DNA of 64,000 bases from Planctomycetaceae bacterium (GTDB lineage: Bacteria > Planctomycetota > Planctomycetia > Planctomycetales > Planctomycetaceae), in contig JAWKTX010000003.1 of the NCBI GenBank assembly GCA_041398825.1, positions 186,001 to 250,000 on the forward strand. Direction: 5' to 3'. Of this stretch, positions 26,705-36,126 are shown piece after piece (within the stretch, counting starts at the first letter, position 1; the number at the start of each line of letters is the position of its first letter). The translations under genes and the position numbers were made by a program. A model generated the notes under the pieces. It worked only from the letters and a program-made list of their open reading frames with translations. It made no database searches and was not told the origin of the DNA.

Positions 26705-29700
26705 CTAACCGAGAAGCATCCCTGCGTAACCCACCACCCGAGATTGGTCGCCCGTCACTTCAGCACTTGTGGCATATCCGGTCCGATGGGCTGTTTCGAG
26801 CAGACCTGCTGTCCGAAGAGCCTCCATTACAATGACCGCCGGAAGAACTCCGCACATACTAATCCGGTGATCACGAACCGTCTGATAAAGCACCACGGGA
26901 TCAAGTGACTCCATCGCCGTCAGGGCTATCTCATCTAGTTCTCGATTGCGCTGATCTGATGCAAAATGATTCATGTCGCTCGAGATGATTAACAATGGAG
27001 GGGGCGAGGACTGCTGCAGTAGCTGACCGAGTTGCCGTCCAGCAGTTAGGCATGCTTCCAGTGAGAGACGCCCAACAGTGATACCCACCACTTTGCATTT
27101 GGGGGCGATATGCTGGATCAATGGCAACTCCAGTTCGATACTGTGTTCGCGTGCATGCGCTGCGGCGTCGGGCCGTAAACCATCAACACGCGACAAGAGC
27201 AGACTGGATGTTTGAGTGTCTGAATCCATCGTTCCTGTTGGCAGATTCCATGTCTCCCAGGGCGCCAGTGCAAAATCGCAACCCTCCGGCGTATGGCGAG
27301 GTCCGATGATGATGGCGGTATCCGGAATGTCCAATAACTTGAATGCGCCTGCTGCAATGTGTCCGGAGTACCGCAATCCCGCATGCGGAACCATAACTGC
27401 AGGCCAGTTGCGGCGACCGTTTGTGGTACAGGGGGGCGTGGGCGCTCGATGAAAGCAGTCCGAAACCAGATCCCGCAGCTCTGCCGCTGCTGCTGGATAA
27501 AATGTTCCGGCAACTGCAGGTTTGCGAACGCCTGAAAATCTGCCTGCGGTGGAGAATGAAAGTTTTTGCATCGCCGGACACGTGGCCTGGCAGGTAAACG
27601 TGTGGAGACTTGCATCCGGAGGTAAAGCGTCGGCAGCTTGTGTAAATACACTCGTCCACAGATCCTGACCTGTCATTGCGCTGTCAAACAACCAGGCATT
27701 GACACCGGGTGCGGAAACCGCAAGTCCCATTTCACCTGGCCGGAAATTTGCAAATGAAGGTTTCGCCACACTCCCCGCGGGCAACGGAGAATGGAAAACA
27801 GCGAGGTCCGTCTGTAACTGGTTCAGCGTCGCGGATTCTCGTCCGTGTTTTCTGCACCAGTCAGCCGCACTCTGGCAGATTTGCATCAGCGTTGACTGAA
27901 ATGGAATCTCACCCTTTAGATACAAACGCGAAAACAGTATGGATTCCGACGTTCCTTTGAAGGTCAGTTGCATGGCAAGACCGCTGACTGGACCATCGTC
28001 GCACCCTGCCGGGAGCATGCAGGCTGGAACAGCCCCCCGGATGAGTGCGAGAACATTCGATCGCGAGAACTGATTCAGTCGTTGAATCTGATCTCGGGTT
28101 ACGGTGAAACGGGAAGGTGTCTGATTCACGCGAACAGACTGAATCAGTGTGTGATCGAAGCTGCCCTCAATCATGCGGCCTTCAAATCGTTCGAGGGCTG
28201 CTTTGGGATCCTTCCATGCATTGGCCGGCATGCCGGCTTTTCGGCAGACCTGCACTAAGAATGTGATTGCGTCCCAACCCTGTTCAACAGGCACACTGGG
28301 CAGTAGAAGTCCGGCCTGGGAACCAAGCTGAATTCTGAGCCCATGTCTTCCGACTTCGACTCCAGCCAACCGGTCTTCAACACTTTCAGGCATCGTTTCG
28401 AAATTGAACAGCAGGGTGACATCCAGTGTCAGCCCCGAAAGCTCAGGGAATGAAACCGGCCGAAACCGGGGGTCCGACGTCGCAGTTCGCGTTGCTGACT
28501 CGCGGAGTGCCGTCAATAGCGGCATAGGCTGACCCAGCCTGCCGATGCATCCACGTAGTTGTCCCGCCTTCTTTAGTGTCACAAAGACGCCCATCACTGT
28601 GGTATTCGCAGCGTTTGCCAGCGTCTCGTCTGTCAGCAATGCAGGTGTGCCCTGAACTGCGGCCAAAACCAATTCGCATGCGGAGCGATGGATCACGTCT
28701 TCCTGCAGTTTGGAGATCCGCGGCTTTTCCTTCACACTGTTTGCCATCTGAGACTCTTTGAGATTCTGAAGCTGACTAATTCGAATTGGCTGACGTTTTC
28801 GACCCCATACTCCGGGCTTTGCCTCGAAGACACCGGGAATACGGTATCCACAATTGGAGCACTGATTCTCTTTCAGTGCCCATGCTCCAAGTTCGTACCA
28901 GTCTCGTTCGATTAACAGATGTTTGCACTGGGGGCACCACGTGCTTTGGTTTTGCTTATCGTTGACGTTTCCAACGTAGACAAATTTGATACCTGTTGAG
29001 AGGGCGATCTGTTTTGCTTTCAGTAATGTTTCATGCGGAGTCCTTTCACGATCGTTCATGCGAAAATCGGGGTGAAAGGCTGAAAAGTGAACTGGCACCT
29101 CATCGCCCACACAACTGAGAATCCAGTCGCACATTCGCTGCAGGTCGTCTGCAGAATCATTGGCTTTCGGGATTATCAGGTTTGTGATTTCGAACCAGAC
29201 ATCGCTTTCATTTTTCAGCCAGGCAAGCGTTTCCAGGACCGGCTTCAAATGTGAGTAGGTGATGTGATGGTAGAACTCCTCTGTGATTGCCTTGAGATCG
29301 ACGTTGGCTGCATTCATAGGATGAAAAAACTCAGCCCTCGCATCCGGATGAATATACCCGGCAGTGACAGCGACGGCCTGAATGCCAGCAGCCCGGCATG
29401 CGTTGGCGGTGTCGATCGCATACTCGGCCCAGACAATGGGATCGTTGTAGGTGAATGCGACACTGCGGCAACCTGTCTGAAGAGCTGCCTGAACAATCTG
29501 CTCGGGCATTGCGACTTCGCTGAGTCTTTCGACTTCCCGAGATTTGGAGATATCCCAATTCTGGCAGAACTGACAGCCCAGATTGCATCCCGCCGTGCCG
29601 AATGACAGGACTGGCGTTCCCGGCAGGAAATGATTCAACGGTTTTTTTTCGATGGGATCGATGCAGAACCCCGTGCTCCGTCCGTAGGTTGTCAGCTGCA

Positions 29701-29875
29701 TTTGACCGTCAATATTCTGACGTACAAAACAAAAACCTCGATCGTCCGGTTTCAGGCTGCATTCACGCGGACAGAGATCGCAGATGATGCGTTCGGAGTC
29801 AGGCAGGGAATGCCACCACTTTGCCTGCGTTGGTGTGTGAGCTTGCGGATGTCGCTCGAATCGATGATTGCTCAC
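26705..29875 (-). CDS. AmmeMemoRadiSam fusion: radical SAM, AMMECR1 (plus decayed second copy), MEMO
   Basis: 1056 residues. The start is a GTG at 29875 with AGGAGGA five bases upstream; the frame is open further to 29938 but without a site. An N-terminal CDLCPREC cluster precedes a radical SAM domain with GCNLGCQFC (C97, C101, C104), ending in a zinc-ribbon-like pair CPQC/CSNC (about 314-342). An AMMECR1 domain follows (about 390-570) with hallmark LRGCIGRLG. Residues about 590-765 resemble a second AMMECR1 fold but lack LRGCIG. The C-terminus (about 783-1056) is a MEMO domain with PHAGLRYSGH, EHSIELELP and SMCGVLPA keeping the His/His/Cys metal ligands. These three families occur together as the AmmeMemoRadiSam system of unknown function; a single-chain version is notable. 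Cytosolic; substrate unknown. Confidence 0.92.
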   Translation of the reverse strand: MSNHRFERHPQAHTPTQAKWWHSLPDSERIICDLCPRECSLKPDDRGFCFVRQNIDGQMQLTTYGRSTGFCIDPIEKKPLNHFLPGTPVLSFGTAGCNLGCQFCQNWDISKSREVERLSEVAMPEQIVQAALQTGCRSVAFTYNDPIVWAEYAIDTANACRAAGIQAVAVTAGYIHPDARAEFFHPMNAANVDLKAITEEFYHHITYSHLKPVLETLAWLKNESDVWFEITNLIIPKANDSADDLQRMCDWILSCVGDEVPVHFSAFHPDFRMNDRERTPHETLLKAKQIALSTGIKFVYVGNVNDKQNQSTWCPQCKHLLIERDWYELGAWALKENQCSNCGYRIPGVFEAKPGVWGRKRQPIRISQLQNLKESQMANSVKEKPRISKLQEDVIHRSACELVLAAVQGTPALLTDETLANAANTTVMGVFVTLKKAGQLRGCIGRLGQPMPLLTALRESATRTATSDPRFRPVSFPELSGLTLDVTLLFNFETMPESVEDRLAGVEVGRHGLRIQLGSQAGLLLPSVPVEQGWDAITFLVQVCRKAGMPANAWKDPKAALERFEGRMIEGSFDHTLIQSVRVNQTPSRFTVTRDQIQRLNQFSRSNVLALIRGAVPACMLPAGCDDGPVSGLAMQLTFKGTSESILFSRLYLKGEIPFQSTLMQICQSAADWCRKHGRESATLNQLQTDLAVFHSPLPAGSVAKPSFANFRPGEMGLAVSAPGVNAWLFDSAMTGQDLWTSVFTQAADALPPDASLHTFTCQATCPAMQKLSFSTAGRFSGVRKPAVAGTFYPAAAAELRDLVSDCFHRAPTPPCTTNGRRNWPAVMVPHAGLRYSGHIAAGAFKLLDIPDTAIIIGPRHTPEGCDFALAPWETWNLPTGTMDSDTQTSSLLLSRVDGLRPDAAAHAREHSIELELPLIQHIAPKCKVVGITVGRLSLEACLTAGRQLGQLLQQSSPPPLLIISSDMNHFASDQRNRELDEIALTAMESLDPVVLYQTVRDHRISMCGVLPAVIVMEALRTAGLLETAHRTGYATSAEVTGDQSRVVGYAGMLLG

Positions 29876-30055
29876 AGGCGTCCTCCTGATTGGCCATGGC
29901 AGCAGGAAATGGCGACATGGTGTCGGCAGAGATTCCACAAGATGTTCAAGAATACAGGCTCATGGGCGTGTAATACCGACGCCAGAGTTTTGTCTGTCAT
30001 CTTAAATGGACAGTATTCGTTTTGAGCACGCCGTATTCGTTATCAGGAAATGTAC

Positions 30056-30532
30056 CTATGATAGTTCGACGCCGGCAATACGATGCACTGCAATCCACTC
30101 GTCTTCTGTCACCGGAGTAATCGAAAGTCGGGACCCTTTCGACATGACTTTCATGCCGGACGTATCGGGATCGTCGGCCAGTTGCTGGCGACTCACCGGG
30201 GATTCAAAGACTTTCACCAGTCGAATGTCGACCATAAACCAGATTGGATTCTCTCTGGTCGATTTGGGATCGTAATACTTGTGCTCGGGATCCTGCGCAA
30301 AATGATCTGCATAGCCAGCTTTGACGACTTCTGCTGTCCCTGCGATCACCATTGGGTCAACTCTGCTGTGATAGAACAAAACGCCATCACCTTTTTGCAC
30401 GTCGTCACGCAGCATATTACGGACCTGATAGTTACGGACACCTTCCCACGACGTTCGTTTCCCTTTTGCGTTGTTAAGGTCCTGAATTGAAAATACGTCG
30501 GGTTCAGATTTAAACAGCCAATAGCGTCGCAT
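30056..30532 (-). CDS. EVE-domain protein
   Basis: 158 residues, entirely one EVE domain of the PUA-like superfamily. Signatures are YWLFKSEPDVFSI at the N-terminus, WEGVRNYQVRNMLRD and GDGVLFYHS, matching the thymocyte nuclear protein 1-like family. GAGGGA lies four bases before the ATG. EVE domains are thought to bind modified bases in DNA or RNA and some are fused to restriction enzymes, but this is a stand-alone protein. No restriction or methylation gene is near, so a housekeeping nucleic-acid-binding role is more likely than defence; that is inference. Confidence 0.93.
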   Translation of the reverse strand: MRRYWLFKSEPDVFSIQDLNNAKGKRTSWEGVRNYQVRNMLRDDVQKGDGVLFYHSRVDPMVIAGTAEVVKAGYADHFAQDPEHKYYDPKSTRENPIWFMVDIRLVKVFESPVSRQQLADDPDTSGMKVMSKGSRLSITPVTEDEWIAVHRIAGVELS

Positions 30533-30604
30533 GTTGTCCCTCAGGCCAGTTCTAATCTGGCGGTTTCATTCCCGTTAAACCTCTTGCAAACAACGAGTTG
30601 CTTC

Positions 30605-31084
30605 ATGAGTACCATGGAATGCCTCTTGAAAATGGCGGATCTCAACAACATCCTCAGGGTTGCACCATTGTTTGATGAGTATCGGCAATGGTACGGAATG
30701 TCGGCCGATTTGTCCGGCGCCCGGAGCTTTCTGATGCAGAGAACTCAGGCATCGGAATCTGTGGTTCTTTTTGCCGAAACAGATGATGTGGTCGTTGGCT
30801 TTGTGCAACTCTACCCATTGTTCTCTTCGATAAGCCTGGAATCCATCTGGGTACTAAACGACCTTTTTGTTGCGGTGGATTTCAGAGGGAAGGGAATCGG
30901 GACAATGCTGTTGAACGCTGCAACAGAATTCGCGAGAGAGACGGGGGCGATAAGGATGGAGCTTGAGACAGCATCAACCAATCAGACGGCGCAGCGATTC
31001 TATGAAGCTCACGGATGGCAGAAGGAAACCGAAATGCTGGCATACCGGCTGACGCTTCAGGAGTCCGAAGAACGGACCCGTTGA
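30605..31084 (+). CDS. GNAT-family N-acetyltransferase
   Basis: 159 residues from the ATG at 30605; an in-frame TTG at 30584 is less likely. GNAT features are the N-terminal LFDEYRQWYGM helix, the beta-bulge VLNDLFVAVDFRGKGIGTML with the acetyl-CoA pyrophosphate loop RGKGIG, the METASTNQTAQRFYEAHGW segment and the closing strand near the C-terminus. Such enzymes acetylate small amines or protein N-termini; the acceptor cannot be predicted. It is convergent with the Dabb gene, with a strong hairpin in between. Confidence 0.9.
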   Translation: MSTMECLLKMADLNNILRVAPLFDEYRQWYGMSADLSGARSFLMQRTQASESVVLFAETDDVVVGFVQLYPLFSSISLESIWVLNDLFVAVDFRGKGIGTMLLNAATEFARETGAIRMELETASTNQTAQRFYEAHGWQKETEMLAYRLTLQESEERTR

Positions 31085-31259
31085 TGACCGGTTGGCATCG
31101 TGAGACGCGGAGTGGGATTCGTCACCGCGATGGCTGAGCGGCCAGTACTCTCCGGTACCGGCCACAACCGAGGCTGTGAAGCAAACTGGCTGCAACAGGC
31201 ATCCGTTTGCGAATGATCGCATCGCAATCAACAAGACCAACAGTTCCTGACCGGAAACC

Positions 31260-31291
31260 GCCCGGCACACGGATCGTCCGTGTTACCGGGC
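31260..31291. terminator. Strong hairpin between convergent GNAT and Dabb genes
   Basis: Arms GCCCGG-c-ACACGGA (31260-31273) and TCCGTGT-ta-CCGGGC (31277-31291) are complementary apart from a small internal loop, with a three-base loop. A second, weaker inverted repeat (GGCCAGTAC at 31140-31148 and GTACCGGCC at 31155-31163) lies upstream. Location between two converging stops (31084 and 31312) suggests a bidirectional terminator, though T tracts are short. Confidence 0.6.
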
Positions 31292-31311
31292 ATATGGTGC
31301 TTTGTGAAGTC

Positions 31312-31641
31312 TTAGTGACCGCTGGCTACGTACGCATCAAACACACGCACCTGCTTCCACGTTTCTTTGTTCTGCGCTATGAATTGTAGGTGCGATTCAG
31401 ATACCTGATAGGCGTCGTGAGATTCTTTCGTGTCAAAAACAACATGCAGTGCGACGTTAAAATTCTGGTCATTCACCGGGCGATCAAATTCGGGGGCCAG
31501 TGTTCCTGCGGCGTAGAAGACGATGCCGGCATGTGGTTTCAGGAACTTGTGACAGTCTTCGACCAGCTTCCTGCAGGCATCTTCAGAAGCGTCATTCAAA
31601 GTGAAATACACCATGTGTGAAAGCATGAATCGTTGGTCCAT
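31312..31641 (-). CDS. Dabb-family (stress-responsive alpha/beta barrel) protein
   Basis: 109 residues. The N-terminal LSHMVYFTLNDAS strand, the central AAGTLAPEFDRPVNDQNFNVALHV and VFDTKESHDAYQVSESHLQF match the Dabb (stress-responsive A/B barrel) domain. These small dimeric ferredoxin-like proteins include some enzymes of polyketide or terpenoid cyclisation and many of unknown role. There is no biosynthetic cluster here. The stop lies opposite the GNAT gene's; the start lies 138 bp from the recR stop and no ribosome-binding site is evident. Confidence 0.88.
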   Translation of the reverse strand: MDQRFMLSHMVYFTLNDASEDACRKLVEDCHKFLKPHAGIVFYAAGTLAPEFDRPVNDQNFNVALHVVFDTKESHDAYQVSESHLQFIAQNKETWKQVRVFDAYVASGH

Positions 31642-31691
31642 GTTGAAGGAAAAGGTGGTATCAGTTCTGGATTTTATACGCGGTGTAACTC

Positions 31692-31706
31692 GCCGAAACT
31701 TTCGGC
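31692..31706 (-). terminator. Small hairpin downstream of recR
   Basis: GCCGAA and TTCGGC pair around ACT (31692-31706), 74 bp past the recR stop. On the minus strand no T tract follows (GAGTTAC); on the plus strand it is followed by TTTGTTC. Whether it terminates the dnaX operon is uncertain. Confidence 0.3.
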
Positions 31707-31779
31707 TTTGTTCGCACTTCGCACCTGGTCTGTGCGGGTTTTGCTGTCGCCAGGTTCAGAGTTCTACTCCGACGCACGG

Positions 31780-32403
31780 CTAGAACTGCTGACGGCCGCG
31801 AAGTGCGTCAGCCAGCATTTCTCGATTTGCAAATTCGAGGACACTGCCCGATGCGATCCCCCTGGCAAGCCGGGTAATTCGAACGTTGTCGTTCTGGAGG
31901 ATGTTGGTAATGAAAAGTGCCGTTCCATCGCCCTCCAGAGTCGGGTTCGTAGCCATTACGAGCTCCGTGACTCCCTGCTTGCGGACGCGTTGCACAAGCT
32001 GGTGAATGGTGAGGTCTTCGGGAGAAACGCCCTCAAGTGGAGCAATGCGGCCGCCAAGAACATGGTAAAGGCCGTTGAATGCGCCAGAGGATTCCAGCGC
32101 CACGACATCTTTCGGCTGTTCGACAACGCAGACCACATGTCGATCTCGCCGCGGGTCAGAACAGATGCGGCAGGTTTCTGTTTCCGTCAGGTTGAAGCAG
32201 GTTGAGCAGCGTTTCACATGCTGTTTCACATCGCGAATGGCATCCGCGAGACCATTCGCCTCCTCCAGAGTTGCGGAAAGAATGTGATTGGCAAGCCGTT
32301 CTGCAGATTTCCGGCCGATCCCGGGGAGTTTTCCAAATTCCTCGATGAGTCGCGCGACACTGGGGCCATAGGGATGGTCCTGGTTTTCAAATCGTCCGGC
32401 CAT
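31780..32403 (-). CDS. recR: Recombination mediator protein RecR
   Basis: 207 residues, normal length. The N-terminal helix-hairpin-helix (EFGKLPGIGRKSAERLANHI), the C4 zinc finger (C66, C69, C78, C81 in RCSTCFNLTETETCRIC) and the Toprim domain (VVEQPKDVVALE, then VTELVMATNPTLEGDGTALF) are intact. RecR works with RecO and RecF to load RecA on gapped DNA. It is the last gene of a dnaX-ybaB-recR operon; its start codon abuts the ybaB stop with no gap, implying translational coupling. Confidence 0.97.
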   Translation of the reverse strand: MAGRFENQDHPYGPSVARLIEEFGKLPGIGRKSAERLANHILSATLEEANGLADAIRDVKQHVKRCSTCFNLTETETCRICSDPRRDRHVVCVVEQPKDVVALESSGAFNGLYHVLGGRIAPLEGVSPEDLTIHQLVQRVRKQGVTELVMATNPTLEGDGTALFITNILQNDNVRITRLARGIASGSVLEFANREMLADALRGRQQF

Positions 32404-32760
32404 CTATTGTTCACCCATCCCGAATTTAGCGAGCGCATCCTGCAGACCGGGAACATCCATGCTGCTGGTAATGGAGGCCATCTGTTCTGCGGAAGCTGCT
32501 TTCGCCTTCTGCAATGCCTGATTGATTGCTGCTGTCGTCAGATCTTCAAGCATCTCTCGGTCCGGCGGTTCAAGCAGCGAAGGATCGATGGCTATGTTCA
32601 AAATTCGCATATCGCCCGAGGCCGTGGCTTTGACCATCCCCCCCCCAGCGCTGCCTTCGACCTTTAAAGCGGCAATGGCTTCTTTCACGCCAGCCATTCG
32701 CTCCTGCATTTCGCGGGCCTGCTGAAGCATCCCTGTCAGATTTCCTAATCCTTTGAACAT
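32404..32760 (-). CDS. ybaB: YbaB/EbfC nucleoid-associated protein
   Basis: 118 residues from the ATG at 32760, preceded by GGAGAAA. The frame continues to 32838 but that extension is not family-like. MFKGLGNLTGMLQQAREMQERM is the family N-terminus; GGGMVKATASGDMRILNIAIDPSL and the helical EDLTTAAINQAL complete it. YbaB/EbfC dimers bind DNA with little sequence preference. Its position between dnaX and recR is the classical arrangement across bacteria. Confidence 0.95.
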   Translation of the reverse strand: MFKGLGNLTGMLQQAREMQERMAGVKEAIAALKVEGSAGGGMVKATASGDMRILNIAIDPSLLEPPDREMLEDLTTAAINQALQKAKAASAEQMASITSSMDVPGLQDALAKFGMGEQ

Positions 32761-32916
32761 CGTGTGGTTTCTCCGTCGAAAATTCCCTGGGTAAGCGGAG
32801 CGATGATAGGCCGTTGGTACAGTTTTGCAACCAGGCAACTCGGTTTGCCCAGCCCATTGATCGGTTCCTGTCGCCGATGTCTGATAGTCTGATGTGATAC
32901 GAGGCGTGCGTCTCGG

Positions 32917-34956
32917 TTAGGATTCTTCCGGGGTATGCGTTCGGGTGTTTGGAGCTGGCATGACTCGAACCACCGTTGCTCCAAATGTATCCATCACATG
33001 CCGGACAAAATTGTCTTTTCCCGGATCGACATCATTCAGCAAGTTTACGGAAGGTTTGGGAGAAGAAGGTTTCGGCGCAGACGGCCGTTTCTGAGGATCT
33101 GATCTGCTTCCCTGTTGTTCTTCTTTCTCTGAAGCCTTCGTGGCAGAATTCTCTGTTTTCTTCGCCTCATTGGTGGGTTTGAACGCTTCCGGCGCCGGTG
33201 GTGACAACTTTGTTTCTGCAGAGACTGGTGGCGTATCCAGCGAAATCACACGCAGCTCTACCTTTCGCCCAGTGACCTGGGCCACCAGTTCTTCAATTCG
33301 CGATTTATTCTCGGAGGATTCGAGTGAAGCCTTTGCGGCTTCGTAAGCTTTGTCGAGTCTGACTTCCAGTACGGTCGCTCCGGTCGCTGTCTCAGGACCA
33401 ATCGCAAGCCCGGAGGCCTGACGCAAACCCGCAGCGACAACAATTCCAAGTCGGCTGGTCAAAAGCTTCTGCAATTGCGTCAGGCTGGCAGATTCCAGTG
33501 GTAGTTCCACGGTTGAAAGCTGAATGTCCTGCCGTGATTCCTCGGACAACCTCTCCTTTGCGTCTAACGAGTCTGACTCTTTCGCGGATGGCCCACCCGG
33601 GGGCAGGGCATCCGTCTCTGAGGGCGATTCCGCATACGGTTGGGATGGTTGAACGTGGACGGATGGCGAGTTGACCGTATTTTGGTGATCAACTTCCACT
33701 AATTCATCGTTTTTTTTTTCCGCAGTCTTTCCTTCCACGGTCACGCTGGAGGAACTTGCGACCGCATCAGAAAGGTCCGGAATGGCGGGGAGTTTTCCGG
33801 AAAGCAGATCACTGATGGCCGAAAGGTTCTCGAGGAGGCTCACATGAATCAATGACATCTCAAGGATCGTACGCGCGAACGTACTGCGAAACATTTGGTT
33901 ACGCGCATCTGCGAGAACCTGAAACGCCGCCATAATGGAGTGCATGCCAAGTCGCTGCGCCTGCCCCATCAGTTGATCGCGGAATCGGCTGGAGACGGAA
34001 GATAGCGGTACTTGACTTCCACCAGCCTGCAGGACCATCAGGTCGCGTACATACGCGATACACTGATCCATCAATTCACTGGCCTGAACGCCGCCACGTA
34101 ATGAATCGTCGAGCAGTGAAAGGACTTCCCCCGGGCGATGTTCCACGGTTGCGGCGAAGAGCTCGACCAGTCTTTCGTCCCCCGCTGTCCCGAGCATACG
34201 GTGAACGTCCTCTGCAGAGACCGTACCGTCGCTAAAGGCCAGCAATTGATCGAACAAAGACTGACTGTCTCGCATGGATCCGCGCGCTCGGCGGGCGACA
34301 AGCTCCAGGGCATCCTCCGTGACCTCGAAACCTTCGGCCTTTGCAATCTCATTCAGCCTTTGAGCGATAGACGTTTCACCAATCGCTGAGAAGTCAAATC
34401 GCTGACAGCGAGAGAGGATGGTGTCCGGAACTTTGTTCGGCTCGGTTGTACAAAACACGAATTTCACATTGGGCGGCGGCTCTTCGAGTGTTTTCAGCAG
34501 AGCGTTGAACGCTTCGCGCGTCAGCATGTGAACTTCGTCGATAATATAAACCTTGAACTGAGTTCGCATGGAACGAACGCCAACATTGGCTCGCAGTGAT
34601 CGAATATCATCAATCCCGCGGTTCGACGCGCCGTCAATTTCGAGGACATCGACGTCATTGCCGGCAGAAATGCCCTCGCAGATTTCGCAGTGATTACAGG
34701 GAACGCCGTCCTTTACGGAGGGGCAGTTCAAAGCCTTGGCAAGAATGCGGGCCGTTGACGTCTTACCGACCCCTCGAGCTCCCGTGAAGAGATAGGCATG
34801 CGCGACACGCCCGGCGCGAATTGCGTTTCTTAACGCACGAGAAACGTGTTCCTGCCCGATAACATCGTCGAACGCCTGAGGGCGAAACCGGCGGGCCAGA
34901 ACGGTGTAATGAGCACCTGCAACGGAAGATGTAGGAATGTCTGAATGATCAGCCAT
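32917..34956 (-). CDS. dnaX: DNA polymerase III subunits gamma/tau
   Basis: 679 residues from the ATG at 34956; the frame is open to 35142 but the extra 62 residues are not family-like. AAA+ clamp-loader motifs are Walker A GARGVGKT (G59-T66), zinc site C78/C87/C90/C93, Walker B IIDEVHML and sensor motif TILSRCQRFDF. Domain III follows to about residue 365. The C-terminal part is Ser/Pro/Glu-rich with an alpha/beta tau-like segment (VVAAGLRQASG, TVLEVRLDKAYE) and a basic tail. Full tau length is encoded; I saw no clear programmed-frameshift signal for gamma. First gene of dnaX-ybaB-recR. Confidence 0.95.
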   Translation of the reverse strand: MADHSDIPTSSVAGAHYTVLARRFRPQAFDDVIGQEHVSRALRNAIRAGRVAHAYLFTGARGVGKTSTARILAKALNCPSVKDGVPCNHCEICEGISAGNDVDVLEIDGASNRGIDDIRSLRANVGVRSMRTQFKVYIIDEVHMLTREAFNALLKTLEEPPPNVKFVFCTTEPNKVPDTILSRCQRFDFSAIGETSIAQRLNEIAKAEGFEVTEDALELVARRARGSMRDSQSLFDQLLAFSDGTVSAEDVHRMLGTAGDERLVELFAATVEHRPGEVLSLLDDSLRGGVQASELMDQCIAYVRDLMVLQAGGSQVPLSSVSSRFRDQLMGQAQRLGMHSIMAAFQVLADARNQMFRSTFARTILEMSLIHVSLLENLSAISDLLSGKLPAIPDLSDAVASSSSVTVEGKTAEKKNDELVEVDHQNTVNSPSVHVQPSQPYAESPSETDALPPGGPSAKESDSLDAKERLSEESRQDIQLSTVELPLESASLTQLQKLLTSRLGIVVAAGLRQASGLAIGPETATGATVLEVRLDKAYEAAKASLESSENKSRIEELVAQVTGRKVELRVISLDTPPVSAETKLSPPAPEAFKPTNEAKKTENSATKASEKEEQQGSRSDPQKRPSAPKPSSPKPSVNLLNDVDPGKDNFVRHVMDTFGATVVRVMPAPNTRTHTPEES

Positions 34957-35223
34957 GAATCGTGTTACCGCCTGGTGAACCAGGATTCGTGCTTTGTACT
35001 TGGGACAGGGGCGATGATTTTCAACGAGCTGACAATCATCAGGAGAGGCATTGTGACTGATTTTGCTCCGCTTCTCCACTGATTCGGAGATGTCGCGTAA
35101 TTCGTTGCCGCGGAGTTGATCTGACGTCCCCAGGTTCTGCACAGGCTGTTCGAATTCAGTGGCAAACAGATTTGGGCCTTTGATCAGCCCAGCCGTCGCT
35201 ATCCTGCTCTGGCCAAATCCGGC

Positions 35224-36126
35224 TCAGTCAGTGTTCGGTTGAGCCGAACTGCCGTTTTCCTCGTTGCCTGGTCGGCGTCGACGTGGGCGGCGGTTCCGAC
35301 GGCGACGTTTCGCATCGCCACCTTCGCGTGGTGAATCGTTGCTCGATTCCTGTTGGACGACTGCGTCCGGCGCAACAGCATCTCCTGGTCCTGTATCCGT
35401 TGGACGCCGAGTTTTTCCACGTCGCGGGCGGGATCGCCTTGGCTTCCCGGGCTTCGTAGTTTCGTTCTCGCTCGCTTCGCCCGATTCTTTGCTTTCCGGA
35501 GGTGAGTCCGCCAAGGGGCGGTGGGCCGCCGTTGGTGGATCGATATTTCGTTCGTTGCGAGGGCGACGACGACGACGTGGCCGGGGGGCCCCAGTATCAC
35601 CGACTGGTGATGTTCCGTCGTCTTTTTTCTGGGAAGACTTCCTCAGGCCGGAGGTGGCAGACGTCGTTCCTGAAACTGCAGCCCTCAACTCACCGGCATC
35701 CCTTTGATTCTCGGGCTGTTTCGATTCAGAGTCGATCCCGCCAGCCCCGTTGGGCTCCAGAATGTCCGCCCCGAAATCGTCCGCATCATCATTCGGTGCA
35801 GTGGTGTCATCACCGAGATCGGCAGGTAACAGTCCTGACGGATAGTTCCTTCGCGCAGGCTTAACGGTGTTTTCAATTCGTTCCGCAATCGCCGCCAGGA
35901 CGGCGGCCGTGGCTTCTTCGAGTCCGTCGGGTCCGTCGTCTTCAACATCCAGTGACGGGTCGTCGTCTGCAAAGGCAGAAAGGTCAAATTCCTGAAGCGG
36001 CATCGGAATCTGCAGGCGCATAAAGTATGGTGGTTCCCTGCAGGAACACAGGCGTGAAGTGACGGCCCCGGATGTCGGTACCGATTTGCCACAGCCGGGA
36101 CAAATCCAGATGCGCTGGGCACGCAT
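35224..36126 (-). CDS. Zinc-ribbon protein with acidic middle and Arg-rich tail, unknown function
   Basis: 300 residues from the ATG at 36126. The N-terminus has a CPGCGK...LCSC zinc-ribbon pattern (about 9-33). The centre is Asp/Glu/Ala-rich (ADDDPSLDVEDDGPDGLEEA). The last ~120 residues alternate Arg-rich clusters (RPRRRRRPRNER, KRRRRNRRPRRRRPG) with Ser/Pro/Glu stretches and are probably disordered. No enzymatic domain was recognised; nucleic-acid or ribosome binding is a guess from charge. The start is uncertain: the frame is open to 36336, and an ATT at 36153 with GGAG upstream would add KGPSFQYD, which looks like part of the domain. It is divergent from the next gene. Confidence 0.6.
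   Translation of the reverse strand: MRAQRIWICPGCGKSVPTSGAVTSRLCSCREPPYFMRLQIPMPLQEFDLSAFADDDPSLDVEDDGPDGLEEATAAVLAAIAERIENTVKPARRNYPSGLLPADLGDDTTAPNDDADDFGADILEPNGAGGIDSESKQPENQRDAGELRAAVSGTTSATSGLRKSSQKKDDGTSPVGDTGAPRPRRRRRPRNERNIDPPTAAHRPLADSPPESKESGEASENETTKPGKPRRSRPRRGKTRRPTDTGPGDAVAPDAVVQQESSNDSPREGGDAKRRRRNRRPRRRRPGNEENGSSAQPNTD

Noticed and set aside
30056..30532. EVE protein as part of a modification-dependent restriction system
   Set aside because: No nuclease, McrB-like ATPase or methyltransferase is encoded nearby.
35140..35165. tRNA T-loop-like GTTCGAATTC
   Set aside because: No cloverleaf arms or acceptor stem could be drawn around it.
34957..35223. SRP RNA (ffs/scr) upstream of dnaX, as in Bacillus
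   Set aside because: The conserved GGAAG/AGCAG domain IV motif was not found on either strand.
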